Positions 1 to 8,768 of a DNA stretch of 64,000 nucleotides are shown piece by piece. Position 1 is the stretch's first letter; each line of letters starts with the position of its first letter. The stretch is from positions 1,922,001 through 1,986,000 of the forward strand of contig OZ241339.1 of NCBI GenBank assembly GCA_965200235.1, written 5' to 3'. Below the pieces are notes generated by a model, which saw only the letters and a program-made list of their open reading frames with translations, did no database searches and had not been told where the DNA came from. Source of the DNA: Azotimanducus chitobiosivorans. Lineage in GTDB: Bacteria > Pseudomonadota > Gammaproteobacteria > Pseudomonadales > Azotimanducaceae. The translations under genes and the position numbers were made by a program.

Positions 1-565
1 TCCACACCGATTCGCCCATTTGCACGGATTCACGAATAAAGTTCGATGTCGTGCGCATGGCTTCGTACATGGCTTTGCGGCCTTCGACGCTGCGCTTCAC
101 GACAAAGCCTTTGTTGAGGCGCATGAGATCGGATGCCGAGGCGTTGGAGAACAGGTTGTCGCCGATGGCGATGCGCAGCGTCTGCCTGCCCTCAAGATGG
201 AGCGCGTAGTTGAGGAACGCCGAGTCGAGCGAGATGTCGCGGTGGTTGGAGATGAAGATGGTTGGCTCATCATCTGGCACGGCGTCAAGCCCTGTGTATC
301 GGAAGCCATCTGTCGTCGTCTTGACCATGAACTCGAAATAGCCTGACAAGCGCTCTTGAAACGCCGCCACCGAATCGATGCCGTCAAAGTGCAGTTTGAG
401 CTTCGAGCGCGCCAAGGTTCTCGCCAGCGGGCCGATCCAGCGAGCGAGATCGGGATACTGGAATTTGATCAGCGCGGCCAGGATTTCCGGCGACGACCGC
501 AGGCGATGAAGTACCCCGCCGACTTCATCGTCGTGGTAGGGGCGTATGTCCTCAAAGTCACTCAC
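1..565 (-). CDS. 1-acyl-glycerol-3-phosphate acyltransferase-like protein, C-terminus outside window
   Basis: The minus strand is open from a GTG at 565 to the window edge, giving about 188 residues that begin VSDFEDIRPYHDDEVGG. The block SNHRDISLDSAFLNYAL (around residue 100) carries the acyltransferase His and Asp, here spaced HX5D rather than HX4D. It is followed by a conserved stretch with IAIGDNLFS and LMRLNKGFVVKRS. This arrangement matches bacterial PlsC-like glycerol-phosphate acyltransferases, which transfer fatty acyl groups to lysophosphatidate or related lipids at the membrane. It is divergent from the SDR gene at 665. The start is inferred, because an upstream ATG in another frame stops at once. 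The exact substrate is not determined. Confidence 0.75.
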   Translation of the reverse strand, partial: MSDFEDIRPYHDDEVGGVLHRLRSSPEILAALIKFQYPDLARWIGPLARTLARSKLKLHFDGIDSVAAFQERLSGYFEFMVKTTTDGFRYTGLDAVPDDEPTIFISNHRDISLDSAFLNYALHLEGRQTLRIAIGDNLFSNASASDLMRLNKGFVVKRSVEGRKAMYEAMRTTSNFIRESVQMGESVW

Positions 566-664
566 GCGCGGCGCCCGGAAGTGCATTCCGCACGCATTGT
601 GTCAAAATCGCGCTTTCAATGGGCAGGGGTGCGTCAAGCGCGCATTGACACGGACTGAATAGGC

Positions 665-1543
665 ATGGAAGTGGCAGGCAAGAGAATCGTCGTCACCGGG
701 TCGTCGCGCGGCCTCGGGCGCGCCTTTGCGATTGATCTCGCGAAAGAAGGCGCCGAGGTCGTCATCAACGGCACCGACGAGGATGCGCTTGGCGAGACGA
801 GCGCGCGCATCGAAGCGGTTGGCGGCACATCGGTCTCCGTCGTTGGCTCGGTCGCTCGGATGTCCACCTGCGAAGCGCTTGTCGAGACCTGCGTCGAGGC
901 GTTCGGCGGCATTGATGTGCTTATCAACAATGCTGGCATCGTGCGCGATCGCACCATTGTCAAAATGAGCGCAGAGGAATTCGATGAGGTCATTGCCGTC
1001 AATCTTCGCGGTGCGTGGGCCTGCACCAAGCTCGCCGCCAAGCGCATGAGCGATGCCGGCGGCGGTCATATCGTGCAGATCATCTCGGCGTCGGGACTGA
1101 CGGGCGGCTTCGGACAAAGTAACTATGCGGCGTCAAAGGCCGGCATGATGGGGCTGCTGCGCACGGCCGTCCAAGAATTCGGCAAAATCAACGTCCGCTG
1201 CAACGCCATGTGGCCGGTGGCGCAAACCGACATGACGCAAGTCGTGTTTGACCGCGCCGCTGCGCAAGCGCGCGCGCGCGGCGAGCCTCCGCCCGATCCC
1301 CAAGCCATCGGGTTTGGAGCACCTGAAGATGTCGCCACAGCGCTGTTGTGGCTGGTCAGCGACCGCGCTCGGCATCTCAATGGGCAGTGCCTGTCTTGCA
1401 ATGGGCGCAAGGTTGCTCTGTGGACACATCCGTCTGAATTCGCAATTGGCACGCGGGACAGCGCATGGACGCTCGATGCGTTGGACACCCATTTTGAAGG
1501 CGTCGCGCCCGCTGAAATCTATCAACCTCGGATGCGGTTTTGA
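665..1543 (+). CDS. SDR family NAD(P)-dependent oxidoreductase
   Basis: A 292-residue short-chain dehydrogenase/reductase. The cofactor motif TGSSRGLG lies near residue 12, NNAG near 88, and the catalytic Ser with YAASK near 140-160. It therefore has the full Rossmann fold and Ser-Tyr-Lys triad. The C-terminal 60 residues (after the usual NGQ region) are longer than in FabG and end in THFEGVAPAEIYQPRMRF, which resembles SDRs of the peroxisomal multifunctional-enzyme type. The substrate is probably a 3-oxo or 3-hydroxyacyl thioester, but this is inference. The stop overlaps the TTG start of the heme O synthase gene by 4 bases, so the two genes are probably translated together. Confidence 0.85.
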   Translation: MEVAGKRIVVTGSSRGLGRAFAIDLAKEGAEVVINGTDEDALGETSARIEAVGGTSVSVVGSVARMSTCEALVETCVEAFGGIDVLINNAGIVRDRTIVKMSAEEFDEVIAVNLRGAWACTKLAAKRMSDAGGGHIVQIISASGLTGGFGQSNYAASKAGMMGLLRTAVQEFGKINVRCNAMWPVAQTDMTQVVFDRAAAQARARGEPPPDPQAIGFGAPEDVATALLWLVSDRARHLNGQCLSCNGRKVALWTHPSEFAIGTRDSAWTLDALDTHFEGVAPAEIYQPRMRF

Positions 1544-2454
1544 TTACGGACACCTTGGCGAGCGACGAAGCCGCCTTGCCTGCGGCATGGCGAGACTACT
1601 TCGAACTCACCAAGCCGCGAGTCGTGGCGCTCATGCTGCTTTGCGCTGTGGTCGGCATGTTGCTCGCGAGTCCTCTGCTCCCCTCGCTCGCCCTCGTCAT
1701 CACAACGTTGCTCGGCATCGCGCTCGTCGCAGGCTCGGCGGCAGCGGTCAATCACATTGCGGACGCCAAGGTCGATGCGCGCATGCAGCGCACTCAAGAC
1801 CGCCCGGTCGCGAAAGGTCGTGTGAGCCATCTGGCCGCTGGTGCATTCGCCGGATTCACCGGCGTCTTCGGTTTTCTTGTGCTCTATGTATTTGTGAACC
1901 CGTTGACCGCTTGGCTCAACCTCGCCTCTTGGGCTGGCTATGGTCTCTTCTACACCCTCTATCTGAAACGCGCGACACCGCAGAATATTGTCATCGGCGG
2001 ACTCTTCGGCGCCGCGCCGCCGCTATTTGGATGGACGGCAGTGACCGGCAGCCTCGACCCCGAAGCCTTGCTGCTCGTGCTCATCATCTTCGTCTGGACA
2101 CCGCCGCACTTTTGGGCGCTCGCGCTCGATCGGCGCGACGAGTACCGCGAGGCGGGCGTGCCGATGCTGCCAATCACCCACGGCGACCGTTTCACGCGCC
2201 AGCAGATCCTGCTCTACACCCTGCTTCTCGTTGCCTGCAGCCTGCTGCCGTTCCTGATCGGCATGAACGGCGTGCTCTACCTCGTAGGCGCAGCGCTGCT
2301 CGGCGCGGTGTTTGTGTATCTCGCGGTCAAGCTCCTGCGCGGCGGATCAGGCAGGACGGCGATGCACACCTTTCAATATTCGATCATCTACCTCGGCGCA
2401 CTATTCAGCGTGATGCTCGCGGATCATTTTTTGCTTCAGCAAACTGGCCTGTAG
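1540..2454 (+). CDS. ctaB: heme O synthase (protoheme IX farnesyltransferase)
   Basis: A 304-residue polytopic membrane protein of the UbiA prenyltransferase superfamily. It adds a farnesyl group to protoheme IX for cytochrome oxidase biogenesis. The first Asp-rich motif appears as NHIADAKVDARM followed by RTQDRPV near residue 70-90. The second conserved loop, DRRDEYREAGVPMLP, is near 200. Both are diagnostic for CtaB/CyoE. About eight hydrophobic segments are visible. The start is TTG, overlapping the SDR stop. No cox structural genes lie beside it in the window, so it stands apart from the usual oxidase operon. Confidence 0.95.
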   Translation: MITDTLASDEAALPAAWRDYFELTKPRVVALMLLCAVVGMLLASPLLPSLALVITTLLGIALVAGSAAAVNHIADAKVDARMQRTQDRPVAKGRVSHLAAGAFAGFTGVFGFLVLYVFVNPLTAWLNLASWAGYGLFYTLYLKRATPQNIVIGGLFGAAPPLFGWTAVTGSLDPEALLLVLIIFVWTPPHFWALALDRRDEYREAGVPMLPITHGDRFTRQQILLYTLLLVACSLLPFLIGMNGVLYLVGAALLGAVFVYLAVKLLRGGSGRTAMHTFQYSIIYLGALFSVMLADHFLLQQTGL

Positions 2455-2630
2455 CCATTTTCGATTTCCGACATCACGACTTCAATATCCGCTGTCGGGT
2501 GTATGCACTTCATGGCCTCATCTGTAGCCCTGAGCTTGTCCGCCACCCCTCGCTGTCTGGCAGACATCGCCTCGCGCAACGCCTGCTGCGCACGGCGGCA
2601 TGTCAGATTTGCTCCTAACGCCCGAATCAT
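2436..2630 (-). CDS. short ORF, antitoxin-like tail (doubtful)
   Basis: A 64-residue ORF whose C-terminal part (HPTADIEVVMSEIENGY) resembles tails I associate with small antitoxins of type II systems. The N-terminal half is rich in Arg, Ala and Gln. It overlaps the end of the heme O synthase gene by 19 bases and lies near a PIN protein (3200-3775) and a broken AAA ATPase, which makes toxin-antitoxin debris plausible. No strong ribosome binding site is seen. The 160 bases beyond it show nothing else I can name. Confidence 0.25.
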   Translation of the reverse strand: MIRALGANLTCRRAQQALREAMSARQRGVADKLRATDEAMKCIHPTADIEVVMSEIENGYRPVC

Positions 2631-2800
2631 GCACTGCCAGAAAAAGGTTCATGTGCCGTCATTTGCTACTTCACACGCCCGTCAGCGTCTTCTGGACAAC
2701 TTGATCAAGCCAAGCAAACGCATCGCCTATGGCTTCGCGTCTTCCAATCGAGACATAACGATGAAGTATTTCTTGGTAGACCTCATGTTCACACTATGCC

Positions 2801-3222
2801 CCAGAAAGCCCTGCTCGTTCATCCTTCATCGTCAGTGGATCAAACGCGCATCTGCTCTCAGGAGAACTCTCGACCCTCCTCACCGGCAGGCATATCAAAG
2901 TCGAGCTGTTTCCGTTTGATGTTGCCGGGTATCGAACGCTGCGATCTAAAGCGTCCACCTCGGAGTATCTCAAGCGAGGCGGATTCCCCGAACCTGCCAC
3001 CAGCGAGGACGGCGAGGGACGGGCGAAGTGGATTTTGTCGTTCATGGAGAACACGGCCCGGTGCCCATTCAAGTAACGCTCAAGACGCCCAGCGAGCGAC
3101 ACATGCGCGCGCTCGATGCCTTCTTTGAGAGCTTTCCGCACGCCGAGGAGCCTGTCATGGTGAATCTTGAGGGATTTCCCAATGCGCTCGATGCAATCCC
3201 TACGCGGCGCTCGCACGCCTGA
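2801..3222 (+). pseudogene. AAA ATPase (DUF4143/AAA_14 family) remnant with internal deletion
   Basis: Two reading frames carry parts of one protein family. The first (2801-3076) reads SSFIVSGSNAHLLSGELST, then LLTGRHIKVELFPF and KRGGFPEP, the sensor and C-terminal end of the AAA_14 domain. The second (from about 3022) reads EVDFVVHGEHGPVPIQV, the nuclease-fold-like end of DUF4143. The Walker A region and the segment between the two parts (roughly a hundred residues in intact members) are missing, and the junction near 3022 shifts frame. It is a dead remnant of an ATPase family that is often mobile and accessory. Confidence 0.65.
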
Positions 3223-3775
3223 GCGCCCAGAGGTCGCTCAAGATGGGCATGTCATGCAGCTCATGACGATTCACTTCCAAGAGTTCATACGGCGTACAGA
3301 TAATTGGCGCCGGATACCCAGCGATTTGGCAGAGACCTTCAATGCGTTCGCGCATCGCCGCATTGGCAATATGCCGAAAGTTCCACGTCACGAGGAAATC
3401 GACGCCGAGCGTCGCAGCGTCGGCGATATGTCCCGCGTCGGTGACCGCCCCTCTCGGCACGACACCCGCTTCAAGCAACGCATCACACAATCTTCCTGAC
3501 GCCACTGGCGAATCGACCACTTTGATGGTTTCAAGAAACGCAAGCCGCCGCTGCGCCGCGTGAGCATCGCCAGCCCGAGGCTCATACAGCACACGCTTTG
3601 AAGCGATCAACTCGAAGCGCTCATTCGCATCCTTCCACCAGAGTTCTGTCGTCTCTTGATTCCCGCGAGTTCGGTAGTCCCCTGACGGCCGCGCCGCAAG
3701 CAGGCTCACCACCGAAGTCTCAACGTAAACGACCTTCTTCTTCGCAAATTCCGTTCGACCAGCAGCCCTCTCCAA
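3200..3775 (-). CDS. PIN domain protein, VapC-like
   Basis: A 191-residue protein. The PIN fold opening VYVETSVVSLL (residues 16-26) has Glu where the first catalytic Asp often stands, followed by Thr-Ser. A central acidic segment, GAVTDAGHIADAATLGVDFLVTWN in part, gives the later Asp residues and the TWNFRHI block typical of this PIN subgroup. Such proteins are Mg-dependent RNases, usually toxins. There is no room for an upstream antitoxin gene (the oxidoreductase ends 40 bases away). A possible partner is the short ORF at 2436, but the distance and the ATPase remnant between them argue against a working pair. Confidence 0.7.
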   Translation of the reverse strand: MERAAGRTEFAKKKVVYVETSVVSLLAARPSGDYRTRGNQETTELWWKDANERFELIASKRVLYEPRAGDAHAAQRRLAFLETIKVVDSPVASGRLCDALLEAGVVPRGAVTDAGHIADAATLGVDFLVTWNFRHIANAAMRERIEGLCQIAGYPAPIICTPYELLEVNRHELHDMPILSDLWALRRASAA

Positions 3776-3815
3776 CCAACAAGTGAGTTCAAACTATAAC
3801 ACCGCCATGCACATC

Positions 3816-5744
3816 TCAGCCGTCTGCTTCCGCGACTACTTTCGCGGAAAGTCCGCGCCGCGCGGCCAGGATTTCAAATCCGACTTTCTTCGAGCATTTA
3901 AGAAACCGTTGACTGCCACGCACGACCTCCTCCAAACGCGCCTGTCCCAACCAGCGCCCATCAAGAAAGTCCTCAAGCTCCCTGTCCGGAATCGGGAAAT
4001 ATAGAAAATCGCGGTCATGGTATGCCGTCAATGAATCGCTCCAACGTGCATCCCAATCTTCCTGCCTTGCGTATCGAGTAGTCATCACACCGGAATCACT
4101 TCTTGGAAACCATTCTGAGTCGATCTTCCAGCGTAGCGGCTGGTAGCGCGAAACTCTCTTTTGAATCTCGTCAAAGCGCATATGATCGATGAGCTGGTGC
4201 ATGTCTACGCCTCGCTCGGCACAATATGCCGCGACGATGCCAGCAGCCGTTCCGGAGACCACCTCACTCGGATGAGTGCGGGTCGCAGCATTGACTGTGA
4301 ACGACTGCGCCATGGATTTTCCGGCAACTATCAAGTTGGCGAAACTGTCGCTTGAAAGCGCCCGCAAGGGTAGAAAAAATGGTTTCGGATGCGCTCGCCA
4401 ATGATGCGCCGACTGCTCGATCTGCTCTTCGCAGCCATCGAGCAAATGAAAATCGTAATCGTAGACGCTGGTTGCTATCCGATCAGGAAACGGAAAGCCG
4501 GTTGGTTCTGGATGGAAACTGAGATCCCATGCGCATAGCAGAAACTTACCATAGCCGATGCAACGGCGGGATTCCCGCAAGTATGGAAACTTGTAGAAGC
4601 CATGTCGAGTCTGGACAGATTCCGTATCCACGCGGATGAGCGGCCTTAGTTCGTCCGGTGCTTCGCTGACAAACCAGTGAAAGAAGTCCTGCGAAAGGCG
4701 CTCCGCTTCCAGCAAGGCATCGACATCCACACCCCCGGACCAGCGGCGCTCATCAATCGTTCTTGCGGCCGCGGCATAGGAGAGAAACAGATGACGACCA
4801 GCATAGTCGTTGCCGTTGTTGACAGCGCCTTGCCGCCAGTTCATCACAGATACTTGCCCGCGTTTCGCCGCCCCGCAGCCCTTGAGTCTGCGATAGCGCC
4901 ATACACCCTCCCAACCATAGCTGCCAAGGTTGAACCTGTGCGTCCGACGCAACCTGCTTTCGGCCCACCCGGCCGTGTTGGGAGTGTCCCTGTCTTTGGC
5001 GATTGACAAGTTGAACGTTGCGGTAAAGCTTTGCCCGCGCGACCGATAGGCTTGCTCGGTCGAGCCTTCAAACAAATCCTCGCCGACCAGATACCCTGCG
5101 CCTGCCAAAGCGAGGACATCACCGAACTCGCTTGCCTCCACGAGGAGCATCTCGCGACCTTTCCGCGGCAGCAGCGTGCAGCGATGTTTGTGGAAATAGC
5201 TGCTCGATCTGGGCGAGTACCAATCTTCAATCGCTTCGCTAAAAGGTCGCTCATAGCCGGCAAACCGCCCACCCCTCTTCGCGGTTCTCCTGACGACCGC
5301 GACCTGCGAGATGATTGCTCTTCCGTCTGCTACTTTCGTTTCGACCCCAATTGGCACAGCTTCGTGCAAGACGGTGAGGTTTTTTTCACGCGCCACCGCC
5401 TTTGCGATCGGCCCCGTCAGAAGCGTGCTAGGCAAAAAGCAATGCCGGGAAACCGTGCAGTCGCCGGGATTGCCGATCGCCTGAAGCCAATCATGGAACT
5501 CATAGTGATTGTGCCTTCGCTCCCCATGCAGCGCCTTGGTGTTCACGCCTTGGGCATCTTCCCGCCACGCGAAGTCAACCGCTGGCACACCGCCCGCGGT
5601 CAATTGGCCGCCAAGCCAATCTGTGGGTTCAACGAGGCAGGTGACAGCGCCCTCCCGCGCCGCGTGCAAGGCAGCAAACAAAGCGGATGTGGAGCCGCCC
5701 ATGACGAGAACGTCACAGCGAATCTCCTCAGTGCGTTGAGCCAT
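3816..5744 (-). CDS. FAD-dependent oxidoreductase (FAD_oxidored family)
   Basis: About 642 residues from the ATG at 5744. That start lies 25 bases after the cupin stop and gives the FAD motif DVLVMGGSTSALFAA at residues 11-25; the longer frame only adds non-homologous sequence. The next block, EPTDWLGGQLTAGGVPAVDF, is typical of PF12831-type flavoproteins. So is the later sequence LIVAGKSMAQSF, followed by the threonine/His-rich end of the FAD fold. The substrate is unknown. As the last gene of the glycan operon it may oxidise a sugar or a sugar derivative, but this is inference from position only. No signal peptide is seen. Confidence 0.8.
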   Translation of the reverse strand: MAQRTEEIRCDVLVMGGSTSALFAALHAAREGAVTCLVEPTDWLGGQLTAGGVPAVDFAWREDAQGVNTKALHGERRHNHYEFHDWLQAIGNPGDCTVSRHCFLPSTLLTGPIAKAVAREKNLTVLHEAVPIGVETKVADGRAIISQVAVVRRTAKRGGRFAGYERPFSEAIEDWYSPRSSSYFHKHRCTLLPRKGREMLLVEASEFGDVLALAGAGYLVGEDLFEGSTEQAYRSRGQSFTATFNLSIAKDRDTPNTAGWAESRLRRTHRFNLGSYGWEGVWRYRRLKGCGAAKRGQVSVMNWRQGAVNNGNDYAGRHLFLSYAAAARTIDERRWSGGVDVDALLEAERLSQDFFHWFVSEAPDELRPLIRVDTESVQTRHGFYKFPYLRESRRCIGYGKFLLCAWDLSFHPEPTGFPFPDRIATSVYDYDFHLLDGCEEQIEQSAHHWRAHPKPFFLPLRALSSDSFANLIVAGKSMAQSFTVNAATRTHPSEVVSGTAAGIVAAYCAERGVDMHQLIDHMRFDEIQKRVSRYQPLRWKIDSEWFPRSDSGVMTTRYARQEDWDARWSDSLTAYHDRDFLYFPIPDRELEDFLDGRWLGQARLEEVVRGSQRFLKCSKKVGFEILAARRGLSAKVVAEADG

Positions 5745-5769
5745 TTGATTGCGAGGGCGAATGCGCGAG

Positions 5770-6126
5770 TCAGGTACGCCCATACTCATCATCGAAGCGC
5801 TCAATGTCGGATTCATCAAGGATGCTTCCTGTCTGAATTTCAATGAACGACAGCCCTGTCTTGCCGACATTGTGGATGCGGTGCTTCGTCTGTGCCGGAA
5901 TAAAGACCGTTTCATCCCTGCCTAGGCGCACGGTGCGGGCGCCGACAGTGACCTCTGCACTGCCATGGAGAATAGTCCAGTGCTCGCTTCGGTGCGCGTG
6001 GCTTTGCAGCGATAGCCGCGCACCCGGCATGACATCAATCTTCTTGATGACGAAGCCGTCCCCAATCGCAAGCACCTGCCAAGCACCCCAAGGGCGGGTG
6101 TCACTATCTCCGACCGAATACGCCAT
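5770..6126 (-). CDS. cupin, mannose-6-phosphate isomerase type II C-terminal-like
   Basis: A 118-residue single-domain cupin. The sequence RPWGAWQVLAIGDGF, then PGARLSLQSHAHRSEHWTI and FIPAQTKHRIHN, reproduces the C-terminal isomerase domain of bifunctional ManC/AlgA proteins, including the His residues that bind metal. The nucleotidyltransferase half is absent. A stand-alone domain of this kind can interconvert mannose-6-P and fructose-6-P, which would suit mannose released by the GH38 enzyme encoded upstream. It overlaps the DUF4127 gene by 23 bases, so translational coupling is likely. Confidence 0.8.
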   Translation of the reverse strand: MAYSVGDSDTRPWGAWQVLAIGDGFVIKKIDVMPGARLSLQSHAHRSEHWTILHGSAEVTVGARTVRLGRDETVFIPAQTKHRIHNVGKTGLSFIEIQTGSILDESDIERFDDEYGRT

Positions 6127-7630
6127 GTGTCGTGCCCTGTTCCATCAAATCATGTGTTGCCCGAGCAAGCTCGAAACCGATTTCAAAACTCCGCTGCCAC
6201 GGAAAAAACGCATCGCGCACGCTCGCACCGGATATCTGGTTGTCTGTCAGCCACTCGTTCGCTGCATCACAAAATTGCGGGCAGGCCTCGGCAAGCGTGC
6301 AACTGTTGCCTGCGAGCTGCTCGCGGAGGACTTGTCGATAGTGGGGCTGGTAGAAGGCATCATCCACGAGTCGAATGATGTTCAATTCCATGCCCGCATC
6401 CGACGCGCCGCGCAGAGGCGAAAGCTGGATTTGCGCCGCAATGGTGCCGAGGCTGTTGCTCGCGGTATTCCAGCCGCCGTACGCGACCAAGGATTCCGGA
6501 TGCAGGGACCTGACAAGACAACGAACGAGCTCGGGATCTCCGCCGTTTGCGTACGCAAGGTCGGCGATTGCAAGTGGTACGCCGAGTGCCTGCCATTCGG
6601 TCAATGCCGTTGTCCAGTGAGATGCGATTGGTCTCTTTTGCACCAACGGCTCGCATAGCGCCCAATCACCTTGCGGCTGATTTGCCGTGTGAACGCCAAG
6701 CACCAGATCAGCATGTTCGCGCTGCCTAACAATGCTGGCACCGGCGGCCGACAATTGATCCTTGACGGCGATGCCGAGCGGCTGCTGCTCATAGCGGGGA
6801 ATGATCAGATCCGCGTCTTCGGGATGATGCCAGCTCACATACACTTTGCGAGCCGGGCGGCTCTCCAAGCGCGAGATCATCTGCGCCACCAGTGTCCAAG
6901 CCACTTCGTCGGCGCCGGCGTAGATTTTGACTTGACTACAGAGGCGCGCGTCGATGATGTCCTGCCGCATCTTCCGCGTCTCGGCAATGTTGAACCCGTA
7001 CTTCGCGGTATCGTCCTGCGGGAGAATAAGTCGTTCGATCATGCCCGTTCCGACAAGTTCCAATACCCTGCGGGAGATCGCGAAGTTCCGCGAGCGGGTG
7101 GCCAGATAGTCTTCTCGAATATCTATCGGGATGCTCGATTTGGCTTCCCTGCATGCGAGCAAGTCATTCTCACTGCCATGCGCGCGATACCTGTCGGCAT
7201 GGTACGACCATCTCCAAATGAATTGTCCGTAGGCACTCCAATAGTCTTTTTCCTCCTCGTTGACATTGTTGTTCGAGATGCGCATCGTCGTCAGGAAGGC
7301 AAAGATTGGTTTGTCGGGGTGCTCGTTCTTCAGTGTTTTCAGAAGCCCACAGCGAGCCAATAGATCGTCCGGGCTTTCCGTCGAAATCCTGCTGGCAACA
7401 AGCCCACCGTATATGAAGGTGTCCATCGAGAGCACGAACCCATCGACCTTGCCTGCCTCGGCCATCAGCCACTGACCAATCTCATCCCGGTCGGCCGCTT
7501 TGCGAAAGTAGCCGAGCATGGCAATTGGCGGCAAAGAGAGCGCCCAGCCCGCGAGCGCGGCCAAGTACTTGATCTGGCCGCAGACAACTGGCCGACCGTC
7601 CACAGGCAGCACCAACAATCTCTTCTTCAT
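6104..7630 (-). CDS. DUF4127 family protein
   Basis: A 508-residue protein beginning MKKRLLVLPVDGRPVVCGQ, with later blocks such as GFVLSMDTFIYGGLVASR, LILPQDDTAKYGFN and YAGADEVAWTL. These are characteristic of DUF4127, a family I know only as uncharacterised and often placed beside sugar importers. No signal peptide or membrane segment is visible, so it is probably cytoplasmic. It lies 21 bases after the ABC ATPase gene and overlaps the cupin gene, so it belongs to the operon. Conserved Asp and His residues hint at an enzyme acting on a sugar, but no reaction can be assigned. Confidence 0.85.
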   Translation of the reverse strand: MKKRLLVLPVDGRPVVCGQIKYLAALAGWALSLPPIAMLGYFRKAADRDEIGQWLMAEAGKVDGFVLSMDTFIYGGLVASRISTESPDDLLARCGLLKTLKNEHPDKPIFAFLTTMRISNNNVNEEEKDYWSAYGQFIWRWSYHADRYRAHGSENDLLACREAKSSIPIDIREDYLATRSRNFAISRRVLELVGTGMIERLILPQDDTAKYGFNIAETRKMRQDIIDARLCSQVKIYAGADEVAWTLVAQMISRLESRPARKVYVSWHHPEDADLIIPRYEQQPLGIAVKDQLSAAGASIVRQREHADLVLGVHTANQPQGDWALCEPLVQKRPIASHWTTALTEWQALGVPLAIADLAYANGGDPELVRCLVRSLHPESLVAYGGWNTASNSLGTIAAQIQLSPLRGASDAGMELNIIRLVDDAFYQPHYRQVLREQLAGNSCTLAEACPQFCDAANEWLTDNQISGASVRDAFFPWQRSFEIGFELARATHDLMEQGTTHGVFGRR

Positions 7631-7651
7631 GGCATCGGCTTCATTGCCAGG

Positions 7652-8749
7652 TCAGGCGCGGGTCGCCTCGGAGGTGAGGCGCTGCCCGTCGGCGTCAAAG
7701 TAGTGAAATCGCTCCGCCGCAAAGCGAACGGGAATCCTGTCTCCGGCAGAAAAGTGCACCGCGCCACTCACCGACATGCGAACTCGCGTCTTGCCCACAT
7801 CGCCAAAATAATTCGTCGCGCCGCCAATCTGCTCGACGAAGCTGACCAGCATGTGCAGCTTGGAACTCTGGTCAATAGCGATGTCCTCCGGACGAATCCC
7901 GACTGATACTTTGTCACCGGATCTGACCGGCACATGCATGGGCGCCAATGGAATGCTGTCAATTGATGGAAGGCGCAAGGAGAGCCTGCCATTTTCAGAA
8001 CCGGCGGCAACGACAACGCCCGTGAGCATATTGATTTTCGGGGCGCCCACAAACCCTGCGACAAATACATTCTTCGGCAAGCGGTAGATTTCATCGGGGG
8101 TTCCCACCTGTTCAATCCGCCCGTCGTTCAACACGACGATGCGGTCGGCGAGCGTCATCGCCTCGACTTGATCGTGGGTCACATACACCATCGTGTTGCC
8201 GAGTTCTCGGTGCAGCGCGGCGATTTCAACGCGCATTGAACTGCGAAGCTCCGCGTCCAAGTTGGATAGAGGCTCATCGGACAATAGCACCCTTGGCTCT
8301 TGCACAATGGCGCGGCCGATCGCCACGCGCTGACACTGTCCACCGGACAGCTGCGCGGGCTTGCGCTGTAGATAATCGCCCAGCTTCAGCATGTTGACGG
8401 CACGTTCGACGCGGCGGGCAATCTCTTTGCGGGGATGCCCGGTCATTCTCAAGCCAAAGCTGAGATTCTGCGACACCGTCATGTGCGGATAGAGCGCATA
8501 GGACTGGAACACCATGGCCACACCGCGCTTCGCAGCGGGCGTGGATGTGACATCGACCTCATCAAATGTGATGCGGCCGCTCGCCACCTGCTCAAGCCCG
8601 GCAATCATCCTCAGCAAGGTTGATTTCCCGCAGCCGGAAGGCCCGAGAAAGACGACGAACTCACCACTTGCGATCTCCAAATCCAGCGTATGGATGGCGC
8701 ATTCCGAACCATACATCTGCTTTACACCCTTGAGCGATATTGAAGTCAT
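7652..8749 (-). CDS. ugpC: sugar ABC transporter ATP-binding protein (MalK/UgpC type)
   Basis: A 365-residue ATPase with Walker A GPSGCGKST at residues 36-44, signature LSGGQCQRVAIGRA near 134, Walker B and D-loop in LLSDEPLSNLDA, and H-loop VYVTHDQ. A C-terminal regulatory OB-type domain (VGIRPEDI and after) follows, as in MalK, UgpC and MsmX. It energises the CUT1-type importer whose binding protein and permeases are encoded upstream in the same operon. It starts 19 bases after the mannosidase stop. The symbol reflects family rather than a proven substrate. Confidence 0.9.
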   Translation of the reverse strand: MTSISLKGVKQMYGSECAIHTLDLEIASGEFVVFLGPSGCGKSTLLRMIAGLEQVASGRITFDEVDVTSTPAAKRGVAMVFQSYALYPHMTVSQNLSFGLRMTGHPRKEIARRVERAVNMLKLGDYLQRKPAQLSGGQCQRVAIGRAIVQEPRVLLSDEPLSNLDAELRSSMRVEIAALHRELGNTMVYVTHDQVEAMTLADRIVVLNDGRIEQVGTPDEIYRLPKNVFVAGFVGAPKINMLTGVVVAAGSENGRLSLRLPSIDSIPLAPMHVPVRSGDKVSVGIRPEDIAIDQSSKLHMLVSFVEQIGGATNYFGDVGKTRVRMSVSGAVHFSAGDRIPVRFAAERFHYFDADGQRLTSEATRA

Positions 8750-8768
8750 GGCAAGGTACAGCCCGATC

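Noticed and set aside
1248..2618. 456-residue plus-strand ORF
   Set aside because: It is a shifted frame over the SDR and heme O synthase genes, whose own frames carry clear family motifs.
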